A stretch of 26,355 nucleotides of DNA from UBA5336 sp039198685 (GTDB taxonomy: Bacteria; Pseudomonadota; Alphaproteobacteria; Caulobacterales; Hyphomonadaceae), in contig JBCCTK010000024.1 in the NCBI GenBank assembly GCA_039198685.1, positions 1 to 26,355 on the forward strand. Direction: 5' to 3'. Below the pieces are notes generated by a model, which was given only the letters and a program-made list of their open reading frames with translations, made no database searches and was not told the DNA's origin. Made by a program: the position numbers and the translations under genes. Shown piece after piece: positions 1 to 7,775 of the stretch; the first letter of the stretch is position 1, and every line of letters begins with the position of its first letter.

Positions 1-1
1 C

Positions 2-430
2 GGCCACATCATGTCGAATTATATCTACGACATCACCAAGCCCAATCCGGTTTTGCCCGCGCCAAGCCCGTTCCAGGGTTTCCGCACCATGGCGGGGTTG
101 ATCACGTTCGGGTGCAATATTCCGTTGTTCACCTTCAGCTTCGATCCGGCTGATATCGCGCCGATTGATTTTCCGGGAACAAGCTTGCCAAGCGAACACA
201 TATTCACGCCCTGGTGGCTGAATTACTATGACCGGGATGATATCTTGGCGTATCCACTACGCGATATTGGACCGCAATATGCCGCCAAAGTTGCGGCTGA
301 CGAGATCCGGGAAATCGCCATAGATGCAGGCAATATTTTCACCGCCTGGAATCCCGGGTCTCACAATGGCTATTGGCGAGACGAGGATTTTTATAAACCG
401 GCTGCACGATTTCTGAAACGGCTGCTTTGA
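2..430 (+). CDS. alpha/beta hydrolase-like protein, C-terminal part (5' end outside window)
   Basis: The reading frame is open back to the window edge, so the ATG at 11 is probably internal. The first codons read Gly-His-Ile-Met followed by SNYIYD, which resembles the helix just after the nucleophile elbow (SLGGH) of lipase-like alpha/beta hydrolases; the serine itself would lie just upstream. Near the C-terminus the segment SHNGYW is in the right place to carry the catalytic histidine, and the chain ends in a short basic helix with a natural TGA. The last 174 bases are overlapped on the opposite strand by the extended tail of arsC. The fold assignment is inferred from motif resemblance; the substrate is unknown. 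Confidence 0.6.
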   Translation, partial: GHIMSNYIYDITKPNPVLPAPSPFQGFRTMAGLITFGCNIPLFTFSFDPADIAPIDFPGTSLPSEHIFTPWWLNYYDRDDILAYPLRDIGPQYAAKVAADEIREIAIDAGNIFTAWNPGSHNGYWRDEDFYKPAARFLKRLL

Positions 431-865
431 CTGCCATGTGGCGCCTTCGGTGGGTGGCGCCCAAACCTGTTCGCCATCTTCCTTGTAGACCGCATCCGTC
501 GGACGGTTTTCCAACAGTTCCAGTACGGTTTCGCTGGGGCGGCAAAGCCGGATGCCTTTCGGCGTTGCCACGATCGGTCGGTTCACCAGCACCGGGTGTT
601 CCAGCATGGCGTCGAGAAGGATCTGACCGGTGACATTTTCCTCAAGCAGACCCAGCGCTGAAGCAGGTGACTTCGTCTCACGCAAAGCTTTTCGTGGCGT
701 GAGGCCGGCGGCGGCGAACAATGCCAAGAGCTGTGGCCGTGTCCAGCCGGTCTCTAGATATTCAATAATGTCGGGAGCGTAGCCCGCCGCTCGCACAATG
801 GCGACCACGTTTCGCGAGGTTCCGCAGGCGGGGTTGTGGTGGATGATTACGGGAAAGTCGGTCAT
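257..865 (-). CDS. arsC: arsenate reductase ArsC (glutaredoxin-dependent type) with extended C-terminus
   Basis: This gene encodes a cytoplasmic arsenate reductase of the E. coli plasmid ArsC type, which reduces As(V) to As(III) with glutathione and glutaredoxin. The N-terminus has the HNPACGTSRN active-site loop with Cys14. Arg62, Arg96 (in NRPIV) and Arg109 (in LCRPSE) match the three oxyanion-binding arginines of the family. Family members are about 140 residues, but this frame runs to 202: after the usual KEDGE end motif near residue 130 it reads on without a stop into the hydrolase gene on the other strand. The tail has no recognisable domain. The ATG lies only 3 bases after the aquaporin stop, so the two genes form an operon. 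Confidence 0.93.
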   Translation of the reverse strand: MTDFPVIIHHNPACGTSRNVVAIVRAAGYAPDIIEYLETGWTRPQLLALFAAAGLTPRKALRETKSPASALGLLEENVTGQILLDAMLEHPVLVNRPIVATPKGIRLCRPSETVLELLENRPTDAVYKEDGEQVWAPPTEGATWQSKQPFQKSCSRFIKILVSPIAIVRPGIPGGENIACIYGDFPDLVSRNFGGILRSNIA

Positions 866-868
866 GGT

Positions 869-1537
869 TTATGCCTTAGGGTGCGGCCTGAACAAAATCG
901 CGCAGACGCCGGTCGCCAAAGCCGCTCCGAGAAACTGACCGACAAAGAAACCCGGCATATCGGCCGGGCGCACGCCTGCAAACGTGTCAGAAAGGGACCT
1001 CCCCACAGTGATGGCCGGATTGGCAAAACTGGTGGAAGCGGTCCACCAATATCCCGCTGTAATCACCAGCGCGACGGCGGCGGGTACGGCTTTTGGCGCA
1101 TGGCAGATTGCGCCAAAGATGGCGAAGACCAAGGCAAACGTTGCGACGCCTTCTGCCAGGATCTTTGCGCCGCCAGACCGGTCTGTACTGGCGATCTGGA
1201 GTAGCGGCAGATCAAACATGGCGTGGGCTAGAATTGCCCCCACCACGCATCCCAAAACCTGGGTGATGGCATAGAGAAGTCCCAAAACGGGGGTAATTTC
1301 GCCGCGCAACCCAAACGCCAATGTCACCGCCGGATTGAAATGTGCACCAGAAACGGGCCCAAGCGTGGCCACAAGAACCCAGAGGATCGCGGCTGTTGCG
1401 GCTGTATTGCCAAGTAGCGCAACCCCGTCATTTCCATTTGAGACTTGGACCGCCAAACTGCCCGATCCAATCACCACGCCGGCCAATAAGAGCGAGCCAA
1501 TAAATTCCGCCAAAATCCGCCGGAGTGTATCTGACAT
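869..1537 (-). CDS. aqpS: MIP-family aquaporin/aquaglyceroporin, AqpS-like
   Basis: A 222-residue inner-membrane channel of the major intrinsic protein family. Both pore half-helices are visible: HFNPAVT (NPA at residues 68-70) and FANPAITVGR (NPA at 173-175), the latter followed by Arg180 at the selectivity-filter position. About six hydrophobic helices surround them. Placement directly before arsC fits the AqpS arrangement known from Sinorhizobium, where the channel lets arsenite made by ArsC leave the cell; this role is inferred from context. I chose the ATG at 1537, preceded by AGGTG about ten bases upstream. An in-frame TTG at 1594 is rejected because it coincides with a likely -35 element. 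No arsR, acr3 or arsB is visible in the window. Confidence 0.9.
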   Translation of the reverse strand: MSDTLRRILAEFIGSLLLAGVVIGSGSLAVQVSNGNDGVALLGNTAATAAILWVLVATLGPVSGAHFNPAVTLAFGLRGEITPVLGLLYAITQVLGCVVGAILAHAMFDLPLLQIASTDRSGGAKILAEGVATFALVFAIFGAICHAPKAVPAAVALVITAGYWWTASTSFANPAITVGRSLSDTFAGVRPADMPGFFVGQFLGAALATGVCAILFRPHPKA

Positions 1538-1565
1538 TGAGAGCGCACCTGTGTCATTCGTCGGT

Positions 1566-1594
1566 TTGCTAGGCAATGCTTCGCTCTGCGTCAA
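1566..1594 (-). promoter_or_regulatory. candidate promoter of aqpS-arsC
   Basis: On the minus strand TTGACG (1589-1594) is followed after exactly 17 bases by TAGCAA (1566-1571), about 28 bases before the chosen aqpS ATG. The -35 is a good match to the sigma-70 type used in alphaproteobacteria; the -10 is weak. The same arrangement, TTGACG-N17-TAGTAA, is seen upstream of rpmB in this window. No clear operator repeat was seen here. Confidence 0.4.
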
Positions 1595-1644
1595 CGATCC
1601 GGCGCCCCTACCCAGCCCAGCGCCCCCGCGCTATGTGCATTCCC

Positions 1645-3660
1645 ATGACCAAGACGCCCGAAGAAACCACCTATGAGCTGTTCAAACAGGCCCTCGCCAC
1701 GGTTGCCAAGGCCATGGGCGGCGAGCGCGATGCCGAAGTGATCTTTTCTGCCGATGGCGCGCTGGCCACGAAGGAACGGATCACCCTCCCACCGCCGCCA
1801 CGCGAACTTTCGCCCAGGCTGGCAGCACGTGCCCGCGGCCATGCCGATGCCCTGGCCCTGCGGCTGGCCCACCATGATCCGGCTTCCCATATGGTGCACC
1901 GCCCCCAGGGGGACATACCCCGCGCGGTTTATGAGGCCGCCGAAACCGCCCGGATCGAAAGCCTCGGCGCCAACGCCATGGATGGCACAGCCGTCAACCT
2001 GGATGCGGTTCTGGTCGAAAATATCGAGGCCGGGCGCTATGCTGTTGCATCCGATGACGCCCAGGCGAGTCTCGCTCCGGCCTTGGAATTCCTGCTGCGT
2101 GAGCGCCTGACGGGCCGGCCCCTGCCTGAGCAAGCCCAGCAGATCGCCGATCTCTGGCGCGATGAAGTGGAAGGCTCCACCGGCGGCGCCCTTGACCGCC
2201 TGGAAGACCAGATCCATGAGCCAGCCGCCTTTGCAAAGACGGTCCGGGAAATGATCCGCGACCTGACCGCCTCAACCGAGAGCGATGATCAGGACGCCGA
2301 TCCCGAAGACGAAGCGGCGCCGGAAGACCAGGAGAATGCAGCCGATGATAGTGAGGGCCAGGACGAGTCGTCCGATGATCCCATGGGCGCCAGCGCAGAA
2401 GAGCTTGAAGCCGGTGAGACCGATGACATGGACGGCGAAGAAACCAACGTCCAGGTCGAGGCCGACGACGACATGCTGTCTGAGGAAACCCCGGACGATA
2501 TGGATGATGGCGCCCAGCCCATGCGCCCGAACTATAGTGATGGCGATGAGCGCCGCGATTTTGGATATAAGGTTTTCACCCGTGACCATGACGAGCTTGC
2601 TAACGCCCAGGACCTTTGTGACCCTGAAGAGCTGACGCGGCTGCGTGCCTATCTCGATCACCAACTCCAGGGGCTGCAGGGCGCTGTTTCCAAGCTCGCC
2701 AACAAGCTCCAGCGTCGCTTGATGGCACAGCAGAACCGGTCCTGGTCCTTCGACCTGGAAGAGGGTGTGCTGGACACCGCCAAGCTCACCCGCGTCGTGA
2801 CTGATCCCACCGCGCCGCTGACGTTCAAGCAGGAAGACGATAGCCAGTTCCGCGACACGGTGGTCACGCTGTTGCTGGACAATTCCGGCTCCATGCGGGG
2901 GCGGCCAATCATGGTTGCCGCGCTGTGCGCGGACATTCTGGCCCGGACTCTGGAGCGGTGTGCGGTCAAGGTCGAAATTCTTGGATTTACGACCAAGGCC
3001 TGGAAGGGTGGACTGTCTCGTGAAGCCTGGGTGAAGGCAAACAAACCAGCAGCGCCGGGCCGGCTGAATGATTTGCGCCACATTGTGTATAAGTCCGCCG
3101 ATGCGCCCTGGCGGCGCGCGCGGCGCAACCTCGGTCTCATGATGCGTGAAGGATTGCTCAAGGAGAACATCGATGGTGAGGCCTTGCTCTGGGCCCATGA
3201 CCGGCTGACGTCGCGGCCTGAACAGCGCAAGATCCTGATGGTGATCAGCGATGGCGCGCCGGTGGACGATTCCACCCTCAGCGTCAATGTCGGCAATTAT
3301 CTGGAACGACACCTGCGCCAGGTGATCGAGGAGATCGAGACGAAGAGCCCGGTGGAGCTCATGGCCATCGGCATCGGCCATGATGTGACACGGTATTACC
3401 AGCGCGCTGTGACGATCGTGGACGCCGAACAACTCGGCGGGGCGATGACAGAGCAGCTTGCCGCCTTGTTCGACCCCGACGGCCCCCACCCCGAAGCCAT
3501 GGCCGTGCCTCCCCTCACAGGCAAACTCGTCGGCGGAGCGGGCGCCAGCGCCGTGTCAGGTGCCGCCGCCGGCGCGCCAAGCTACGCCCGCAGCAAGGTC
3601 GATCTTGGCAGGGCCGTGCGCAAGACGACCTTGCAAGAAGTGAAGGGGCCGCGGGGGTGA
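1645..3660 (+). CDS. cobT: cobaltochelatase subunit CobT
   Basis: A 671-residue CobT, the VWA-domain subunit of the aerobic cobaltochelatase CobNST, which inserts cobalt into hydrogenobyrinic acid a,c-diamide during cobalamin synthesis. It has an N-terminal CobT region (about 1-210), a strongly acidic Asp/Glu-rich linker (about 212-290), and a C-terminal von Willebrand A domain with the MIDAS motif D412-N-S-G-S416. The CobT-typical stretch ending in AIGIGHDVTRYY follows. The last 50 or so residues are Ala/Gly-rich with a basic end. Start: the ATG at 1645 (MTKTPEETTYELF) begins the conserved part; ATGs at 1576 and 1633 would only add non-conserved residues and run over the opposite promoter. 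CobT normally acts with the AAA+ subunit CobS, which is not in this window. Confidence 0.92.
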   Translation: MTKTPEETTYELFKQALATVAKAMGGERDAEVIFSADGALATKERITLPPPPRELSPRLAARARGHADALALRLAHHDPASHMVHRPQGDIPRAVYEAAETARIESLGANAMDGTAVNLDAVLVENIEAGRYAVASDDAQASLAPALEFLLRERLTGRPLPEQAQQIADLWRDEVEGSTGGALDRLEDQIHEPAAFAKTVREMIRDLTASTESDDQDADPEDEAAPEDQENAADDSEGQDESSDDPMGASAEELEAGETDDMDGEETNVQVEADDDMLSEETPDDMDDGAQPMRPNYSDGDERRDFGYKVFTRDHDELANAQDLCDPEELTRLRAYLDHQLQGLQGAVSKLANKLQRRLMAQQNRSWSFDLEEGVLDTAKLTRVVTDPTAPLTFKQEDDSQFRDTVVTLLLDNSGSMRGRPIMVAALCADILARTLERCAVKVEILGFTTKAWKGGLSREAWVKANKPAAPGRLNDLRHIVYKSADAPWRRARRNLGLMMREGLLKENIDGEALLWAHDRLTSRPEQRKILMVISDGAPVDDSTLSVNVGNYLERHLRQVIEEIETKSPVELMAIGIGHDVTRYYQRAVTIVDAEQLGGAMTEQLAALFDPDGPHPEAMAVPPLTGKLVGGAGASAVSGAAAGAPSYARSKVDLGRAVRKTTLQEVKGPRG

Positions 3661-3685
3661 ATGGGTCTGCAGAATTTGTAGAATA

Positions 3686-4765
3686 CTAGCGTCTAAGCCG
3701 CCAACTCCGCACCTTCGTGAGGAACGCCGTCTCAACCCGCTCGCTCGCAAAGCCTGCTGCTTCCATGGCGGGTGCGAAGTCCCAGCCCAAATACTGCTTG
3801 TAATAGGGCTCGTGGAAGCCTTCTGGGAAGTATTCCAGGAAGGCATCCAGGCCTTCGGTGTCGCCAAATTGGAGGCTGTCGGCAATGATGAAAAGCCCGC
3901 CGGGCTTCAGCACGCGGGCGGCTTCCTTGATCGCGGCTTCGCGAACCTTCACGGGCAGCTCGTGGAAGAGGTAAACTGAGACGATCACGTCGAGGCTATC
4001 ATTCTCCATTGGTAGGCTCTCTACGGCCCCTTCCATCACGTCGACCTGGGGCCAGGGCGCCAGCAACGCGCGCGCCTTGGCGGCATAATTGGGCGAGAGG
4101 TCAATCGTGCTGGCTTGCAGCTTGGGAAAGGTGCGCAGGATTTGTCGGGTGAACCGGCCCGTGCCACAGGCGAGGTCGAGTAGGTGCACACGGCGCTGGT
4201 CGCGGCCTTTCAATTCGCGCGCAATCTCCGCCAGGGCGGCGCGGCGCATCGCGTCTGCCGCGCCGGTGAACAGGGCCTCGACCTGGTGGTCATAGATGTC
4301 CGCGCTCTCGTCTGAGAGCCAGCCATCGGTCTGGTAGTGAAAATTCTGGCGGTAATAGGCGGGAAAGCGTTGGGTGTCCGCGCCGGGGCCATCGCCCTCG
4401 CGCACTTCGGTGCCGTTCCGGTCCAGGCGGCGCCGGTCCACTTCGCGCACATCGCGCAGGAAATTCCGCGAGCGGCGCAGGGCCTTGGCCAGATCGCGCA
4501 GGCGCACATCATTCGGAGCCGGATAAAGCCCTGCCTCGATATTGGCGCGGTCGCGCGCCCAGAGCTTGAAGAAGGCTTTGCGGAGCACCGCCGGGTCCGG
4601 CTTGCCAGATTGCGGGGTGAAAGGCGCCTCGCCGGGGCGATTGAAGCCAGCAGACTGTCGGCGCGCGGCGGCGTATTGGGCGCCGTAAAAGGCAGAGCGC
4701 AGGCCCTGGGCGGCGGCATAGCGCGCACGCCCGATCTGTGTTGTGGCGGTGTCGATAAGTCCCAT
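3686..4765 (-). CDS. class I SAM-dependent methyltransferase, function unassigned
   Basis: A 359-residue cytoplasmic protein. Residues about 195-310 form a Rossmann methyltransferase: LLDLACGTGRF (motif I, Asp197, Gly201, Gly203), TIDLSPNY as the acidic strand-2 motif, and VLKPGGLFIIADS as the post-motif strand. The N-terminal 190 residues are basic and helical and contain NFHYQTDGWL, then a YD-QVE-LF-G-ADAMRR pattern that I associate with a methyltransferase family also present in cyanobacteria and plants, with no function known to me. Start: the ATG at 4765 leaves a 43-base gap after tlyA; the in-frame start at 4852 would overlap tlyA and adds unrelated sequence. It lies 43 bases downstream of tlyA on the same strand and converges on cobT with a 25-base gap. 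The substrate is unknown. Confidence 0.82.
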   Translation of the reverse strand: MGLIDTATTQIGRARYAAAQGLRSAFYGAQYAAARRQSAGFNRPGEAPFTPQSGKPDPAVLRKAFFKLWARDRANIEAGLYPAPNDVRLRDLAKALRRSRNFLRDVREVDRRRLDRNGTEVREGDGPGADTQRFPAYYRQNFHYQTDGWLSDESADIYDHQVEALFTGAADAMRRAALAEIARELKGRDQRRVHLLDLACGTGRFTRQILRTFPKLQASTIDLSPNYAAKARALLAPWPQVDVMEGAVESLPMENDSLDVIVSVYLFHELPVKVREAAIKEAARVLKPGGLFIIADSLQFGDTEGLDAFLEYFPEGFHEPYYKQYLGWDFAPAMEAAGFASERVETAFLTKVRSWRLRR

Positions 4766-4808
4766 AGCTCTAAAATGGGGCGTCAGGGCGCGTGTGTCGA
4801 GTGTGATT

Positions 4809-5549
4809 TCACTCGCCCTTGGACGCCCAGACCAGACGCTCGGCATTACCATCCCCCCCGAGGATGGGACTGTCGGCCCATTGATGGATCACTGCGCCCT
4901 GCTGGATGAGCCAGTCAGCGAACCGGGTCTCAGCCGCGGCGATAGCCTCGGCATCGCGCACAATCCCACCGCGGCCAACATTGGCTTTGCCGACCTCGAA
5001 TTGTGGCTTGAATAGGAGCACCAGATCGCAGTGCCTCGGCCGTCCAATTTGGGCGAGGATGGGCTCCAGCAGCTTTTCCAGGGCAATGAAGCTGGCATCG
5101 CAAACGATCAGTCTGGGCTGGCCAATCTGCTGCGCCGTCAATCGGCGCGCATCGGTCCGTTCCAGATTGGTCACGCGCGGGTCCTCCGCAACCTTTGGAT
5201 GAAGCTGGCCTGTGCCAACGTCTACGGCCGTCACATGGCTCGCACCTCGATCGAGCAGCACCTGCGTGAAACCGCCTGTCGATGCGCCAATATCGAGGCA
5301 AATGGCGCCTTCGGTGCTTATTTCAGTCCATAGGTCCAGGGCGTGGGCGAGCTTGAGTCCGGCCCGGGAGACGTAGGGGTGCGCTGGCTCTGCGGTAATC
5401 TCTGCATCTATATTCAGCAATTGGGACGGTTTTGAAACGATGGACCCATCTGCAAACACGCCGCCGGCCTCGATAGCGGCGCGCGCAGAGGCCCGGCTCT
5501 CGAAAAAGCCCCGCCCGACGAGAACCCGATCTGCGCGCTGGCGATCCAT
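4809..5549 (-). CDS. tlyA: TlyA family rRNA (cytidine-2'-O)-methyltransferase / hemolysin-like protein
   Basis: A 246-residue TlyA-type protein: an N-terminal S4 RNA-binding domain (ADRVLVGRGFFESRASA onward), then a FtsJ-like methyltransferase domain with CLDIGASTGGFTQVLL as the SAM-binding motif, VTAVDVGTGQLH, VCDASFI and the KPQFEVGK motif. Family members methylate 2'-OH of cytidines in 16S/23S rRNA; the hemolysin name is historical. I prefer the ATG at 5549. An alternative TTG at 5561 forms a TTGA overlap with the stop of the small upstream ORF and would add four residues; the family usually starts close to the S4 domain, so either is possible. Confidence 0.92.
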   Translation of the reverse strand: MDRQRADRVLVGRGFFESRASARAAIEAGGVFADGSIVSKPSQLLNIDAEITAEPAHPYVSRAGLKLAHALDLWTEISTEGAICLDIGASTGGFTQVLLDRGASHVTAVDVGTGQLHPKVAEDPRVTNLERTDARRLTAQQIGQPRLIVCDASFIALEKLLEPILAQIGRPRHCDLVLLFKPQFEVGKANVGRGGIVRDAEAIAAAETRFADWLIQQGAVIHQWADSPILGGDGNAERLVWASKGE

Positions 5550-5557
5550 TGGCTCGC

Positions 5558-5860
5558 TCAAATAATAACCCCTGTCGATATATTTGCCTTTAAACGCGCG
5601 GCTCCAAGATGGACCAAAGAGCTTAACCCCTGGGGCAAACGGGCAAGGCTTTTAGGCCCCCCAAGCCGTAACATCCGATCCACGCAGAAACGTTCGGTTC
5701 CCTTGAGCACGATACGCGTGGTCGCAATATCCGTGGTCACCGGGCCTGTGCCGATATTGGGTACATCGGCTCTTGAGACTTGGCCGTCAGCCATGAGCGC
5801 CCGCAGAGGCGGGATGGGGCCGCGCTTATGGGCTTCTCCGTACGGTTTTGCGCCTGACAT
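5558..5860 (-). CDS. small hypothetical ORF upstream of tlyA
   Basis: A 100-codon frame that fills most of the 370-base gap between tlyA and the acyl-CoA synthetase. It starts with ATG and its TGA overlaps a TTG that is in frame with tlyA (TTGA), a layout typical of coupled genes. Codon choice looks GC-ending for roughly the first 60 codons and poorer after that. I recognise no domain, signal peptide or membrane segment; the protein is basic. An AGGG lies about 12 bases before the ATG, which is a poor ribosome binding site. It may be a real small gene, a decayed gene, or chance. Confidence 0.3.
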   Translation of the reverse strand: MSGAKPYGEAHKRGPIPPLRALMADGQVSRADVPNIGTGPVTTDIATTRIVLKGTERFCVDRMLRLGGPKSLARLPQGLSSLVHLGAARLKANISTGVII

Positions 5861-5933
5861 TCCTGAAAATACCCTATCTTAATGCAGACGGAGTATAAGC
5901 CAGTTTGGCACGGGTATAGAGGAAACTGCTGGT

Positions 5934-7733
5934 ATGGCCCTTCTGACAGAACTCAGATCGAATTGGACAACCGTGACCGGTATGCGCCGGACGCTAAAGT
6001 TGATCGAGCCACTCGGTCCTGAAGCGGTACAGCTGGTGCCTGACGATTTTGAGGAGTCCGTGGACCGCCACGCCAAGAATGTAGCGATTCGGTTTGAAGA
6101 CATCATCCAGACCTATGGCGAATTTGACCAAGCGGCCAATCGTGTTGCCCATTGGGCTCTGGAGACCGGACTGAAAGCGGGCGACTGCGTCGCGCTCTTC
6201 ATGGAGAATCGTGCTGAATACGTATCAATCTGGTATGGCCTTTCGAAGGTCGGCGTGGTCAGCGCACTCATCAATAACAATCTGAGCGGTGACGCCCTTG
6301 CCCACTGCGTCAACATCGCCGAGGCAAGCCACGTCGTCTACGGGGCTAACATGGACGAAGCCGTGGACAGTGTTGAGGGGAAGCTGGCTGGCGAGCCCCA
6401 ATTCTGGACCCTTGGCGGGGTAGCGAGCAATGCTCGCGGAGATTTGGCAGCCGCGCTTGAATCGCAGCCCACGGACCGCCCGGATCGATCCCACAGAGCT
6501 CATTTGCGTGGCGCTGACCTGGCGCTCTATGTCTATACATCCGGTACAACCGGTCTGCCCAAGGCGGCTCGCCTGACCCATATGCGGGTGCAGGGGATGA
6601 TGCGGAGTTTTATCGCGCCTTGTCGCTTCACGCCGAATGACCGGGTCTATATCACGCTGCCCCTTTACCATGGGACAGGTGGCATCTGCGGTGTTGGCGC
6701 GACGCTCTGTACTGGCGCCTCGATCATCTTACGCGAGAAATTCTCTGCATCCCATTTCTGGGATGACGCAGTGAAATACCAGGCTACGGCTTTTACCTAT
6801 ATTGGTGAGCTTTGCCGGTATCTCCTGAATATGCCTGAGCACCCGTTGGAGCGCCGTCACCGCATGCGAACGGGCTTTGGCAACGGATTGCGCCCCGAAA
6901 TCTGGGAGAAATTCTTCAGGCGCTTCAATATTCCGCATTTGGCGGAATTCTACGGTTCCACAGAGGGCAATGTGTCTTTCGTGAATTTTGACGGCAAGGT
7001 CGGCGCCGTCGGTAAAATTCCGTCCATTGTGGCGAAGAAGTTTGAGCATATTCAGTTCGTGAAATTCGACATCGAAACCGAGCAACCGGTGCGCGGCGAA
7101 GATGGTTATTGTATCCCATGCGAGCCGAACGAGCCTGGTGAGGCTATCGGTAAGATCATTGCCGAAGAAGCCCGAATGCGCTTTGAGGGCTACAACGATC
7201 CCGAAGCCACCAAGAAGAAAGTGCTCCATGACGTTTTCGAGACTGGCGATATGTGGTTTCGAACGGGCGATTTGATGCGCAAAGATGACCACGGCTATAT
7301 CTATTTCGTGGATCGGATCGGCGATACGTTCCGCTGGAAGGGTGAGAATGTCTCCACGAATGAGGTGGCTGAAGTATTGAGCCAGTTTGATGGTGTCGAG
7401 ACGGCGAATGTTTACGGCGTTCCGATCGAAGGCATGGACGGCAAGGCGGGAATGGCGGCGATAACCTCTTCTGGCGATGTTGATATGGCCGCACTCCATA
7501 CCTTCATCTGCAATGAGCTGCCCGGCTATGCCGTACCGCTTTTTATCCGGAAGCAGCCCCAGGCAGAAACAACAGGAACCTTCAAATACCGTAAGGTGGA
7601 TCTCGTCAAAGAGGGATTTGACCCCGACACTCTTGCCGATCCGGTCTGGTTCGCCAATCCGGAAACAGGTGACTATGAGCCCCTGACACCAGAGGCGCAT
7701 ACGAAGATCGTGTCGGGTGGGTTCAGGTTTTAA
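5934..7733 (+). CDS. long/very-long-chain acyl-CoA synthetase (FATP/FadD6-like)
   Basis: A 599-residue AMP-forming ligase that activates fatty acids to acyl-CoA, probably coupled to uptake at the inner membrane. The ATP-binding loop YTSGTTGLPKAA is at residues 201-212, the YGSTEG motif at 340-345, RTGDL near 443, and the signature DRIGDTFRWKGENVSTNEV near 460-478, which is characteristic of the fatty acid transport protein/very-long-chain ligase branch rather than classical FadD. Length fits the family. The start ATG has GAGG about ten bases upstream. The gene ends in a strong hairpin shared with the convergent lyase gene. The exact chain length or sterol-type substrate cannot be told. Confidence 0.9.
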   Translation: MALLTELRSNWTTVTGMRRTLKLIEPLGPEAVQLVPDDFEESVDRHAKNVAIRFEDIIQTYGEFDQAANRVAHWALETGLKAGDCVALFMENRAEYVSIWYGLSKVGVVSALINNNLSGDALAHCVNIAEASHVVYGANMDEAVDSVEGKLAGEPQFWTLGGVASNARGDLAAALESQPTDRPDRSHRAHLRGADLALYVYTSGTTGLPKAARLTHMRVQGMMRSFIAPCRFTPNDRVYITLPLYHGTGGICGVGATLCTGASIILREKFSASHFWDDAVKYQATAFTYIGELCRYLLNMPEHPLERRHRMRTGFGNGLRPEIWEKFFRRFNIPHLAEFYGSTEGNVSFVNFDGKVGAVGKIPSIVAKKFEHIQFVKFDIETEQPVRGEDGYCIPCEPNEPGEAIGKIIAEEARMRFEGYNDPEATKKKVLHDVFETGDMWFRTGDLMRKDDHGYIYFVDRIGDTFRWKGENVSTNEVAEVLSQFDGVETANVYGVPIEGMDGKAGMAAITSSGDVDMAALHTFICNELPGYAVPLFIRKQPQAETTGTFKYRKVDLVKEGFDPDTLADPVWFANPETGDYEPLTPEAHTKIVSGGFRF

Positions 7734-7734
7734 G

Positions 7735-7774
7735 GCATTGGTCTCTCAAATGATCGCATTTGAGAAACCAATGC
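7735..7774. terminator. long hairpin between convergent genes, likely bidirectional terminator
   Basis: The arms 7735-7752 and 7757-7774 are 18-base inverted repeats with a single mismatch around the four-base loop ATCG. The hairpin fills almost all of the 42-base gap between the stop codons of the acyl-CoA synthetase and the HpcH/HpaI gene. Neither strand has a long T-run after the stem, so efficiency as an intrinsic terminator is uncertain; it could also block exonucleases at the 3' ends of both messages. Confidence 0.7.
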
Positions 7775-7775
7775 T

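Noticed and set aside
1594..1594. TTG as an upstream start for the aquaporin
   Set aside because: It coincides with the TTGACG -35 candidate, and the 19 extra residues are not membrane-protein-like; ATG 1537 has a ribosome binding site.
2272..3489. 405-codon open frame antisense to cobT
   Set aside because: It lies entirely within cobT, has no recognisable domain, and its composition is that of a mirrored GC-rich coding region.
5906..5930. TTGGCACG resembling a sigma-54 -24 element before the acyl-CoA synthetase gene
   Set aside because: There is no GC at the -12 position with correct spacing, so the site is incomplete.
6729..7700. 323-codon open frame antisense to the acyl-CoA synthetase gene
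   Set aside because: The sense frame carries all ligase motifs over the same span; the antisense product shows no domain or start signal.
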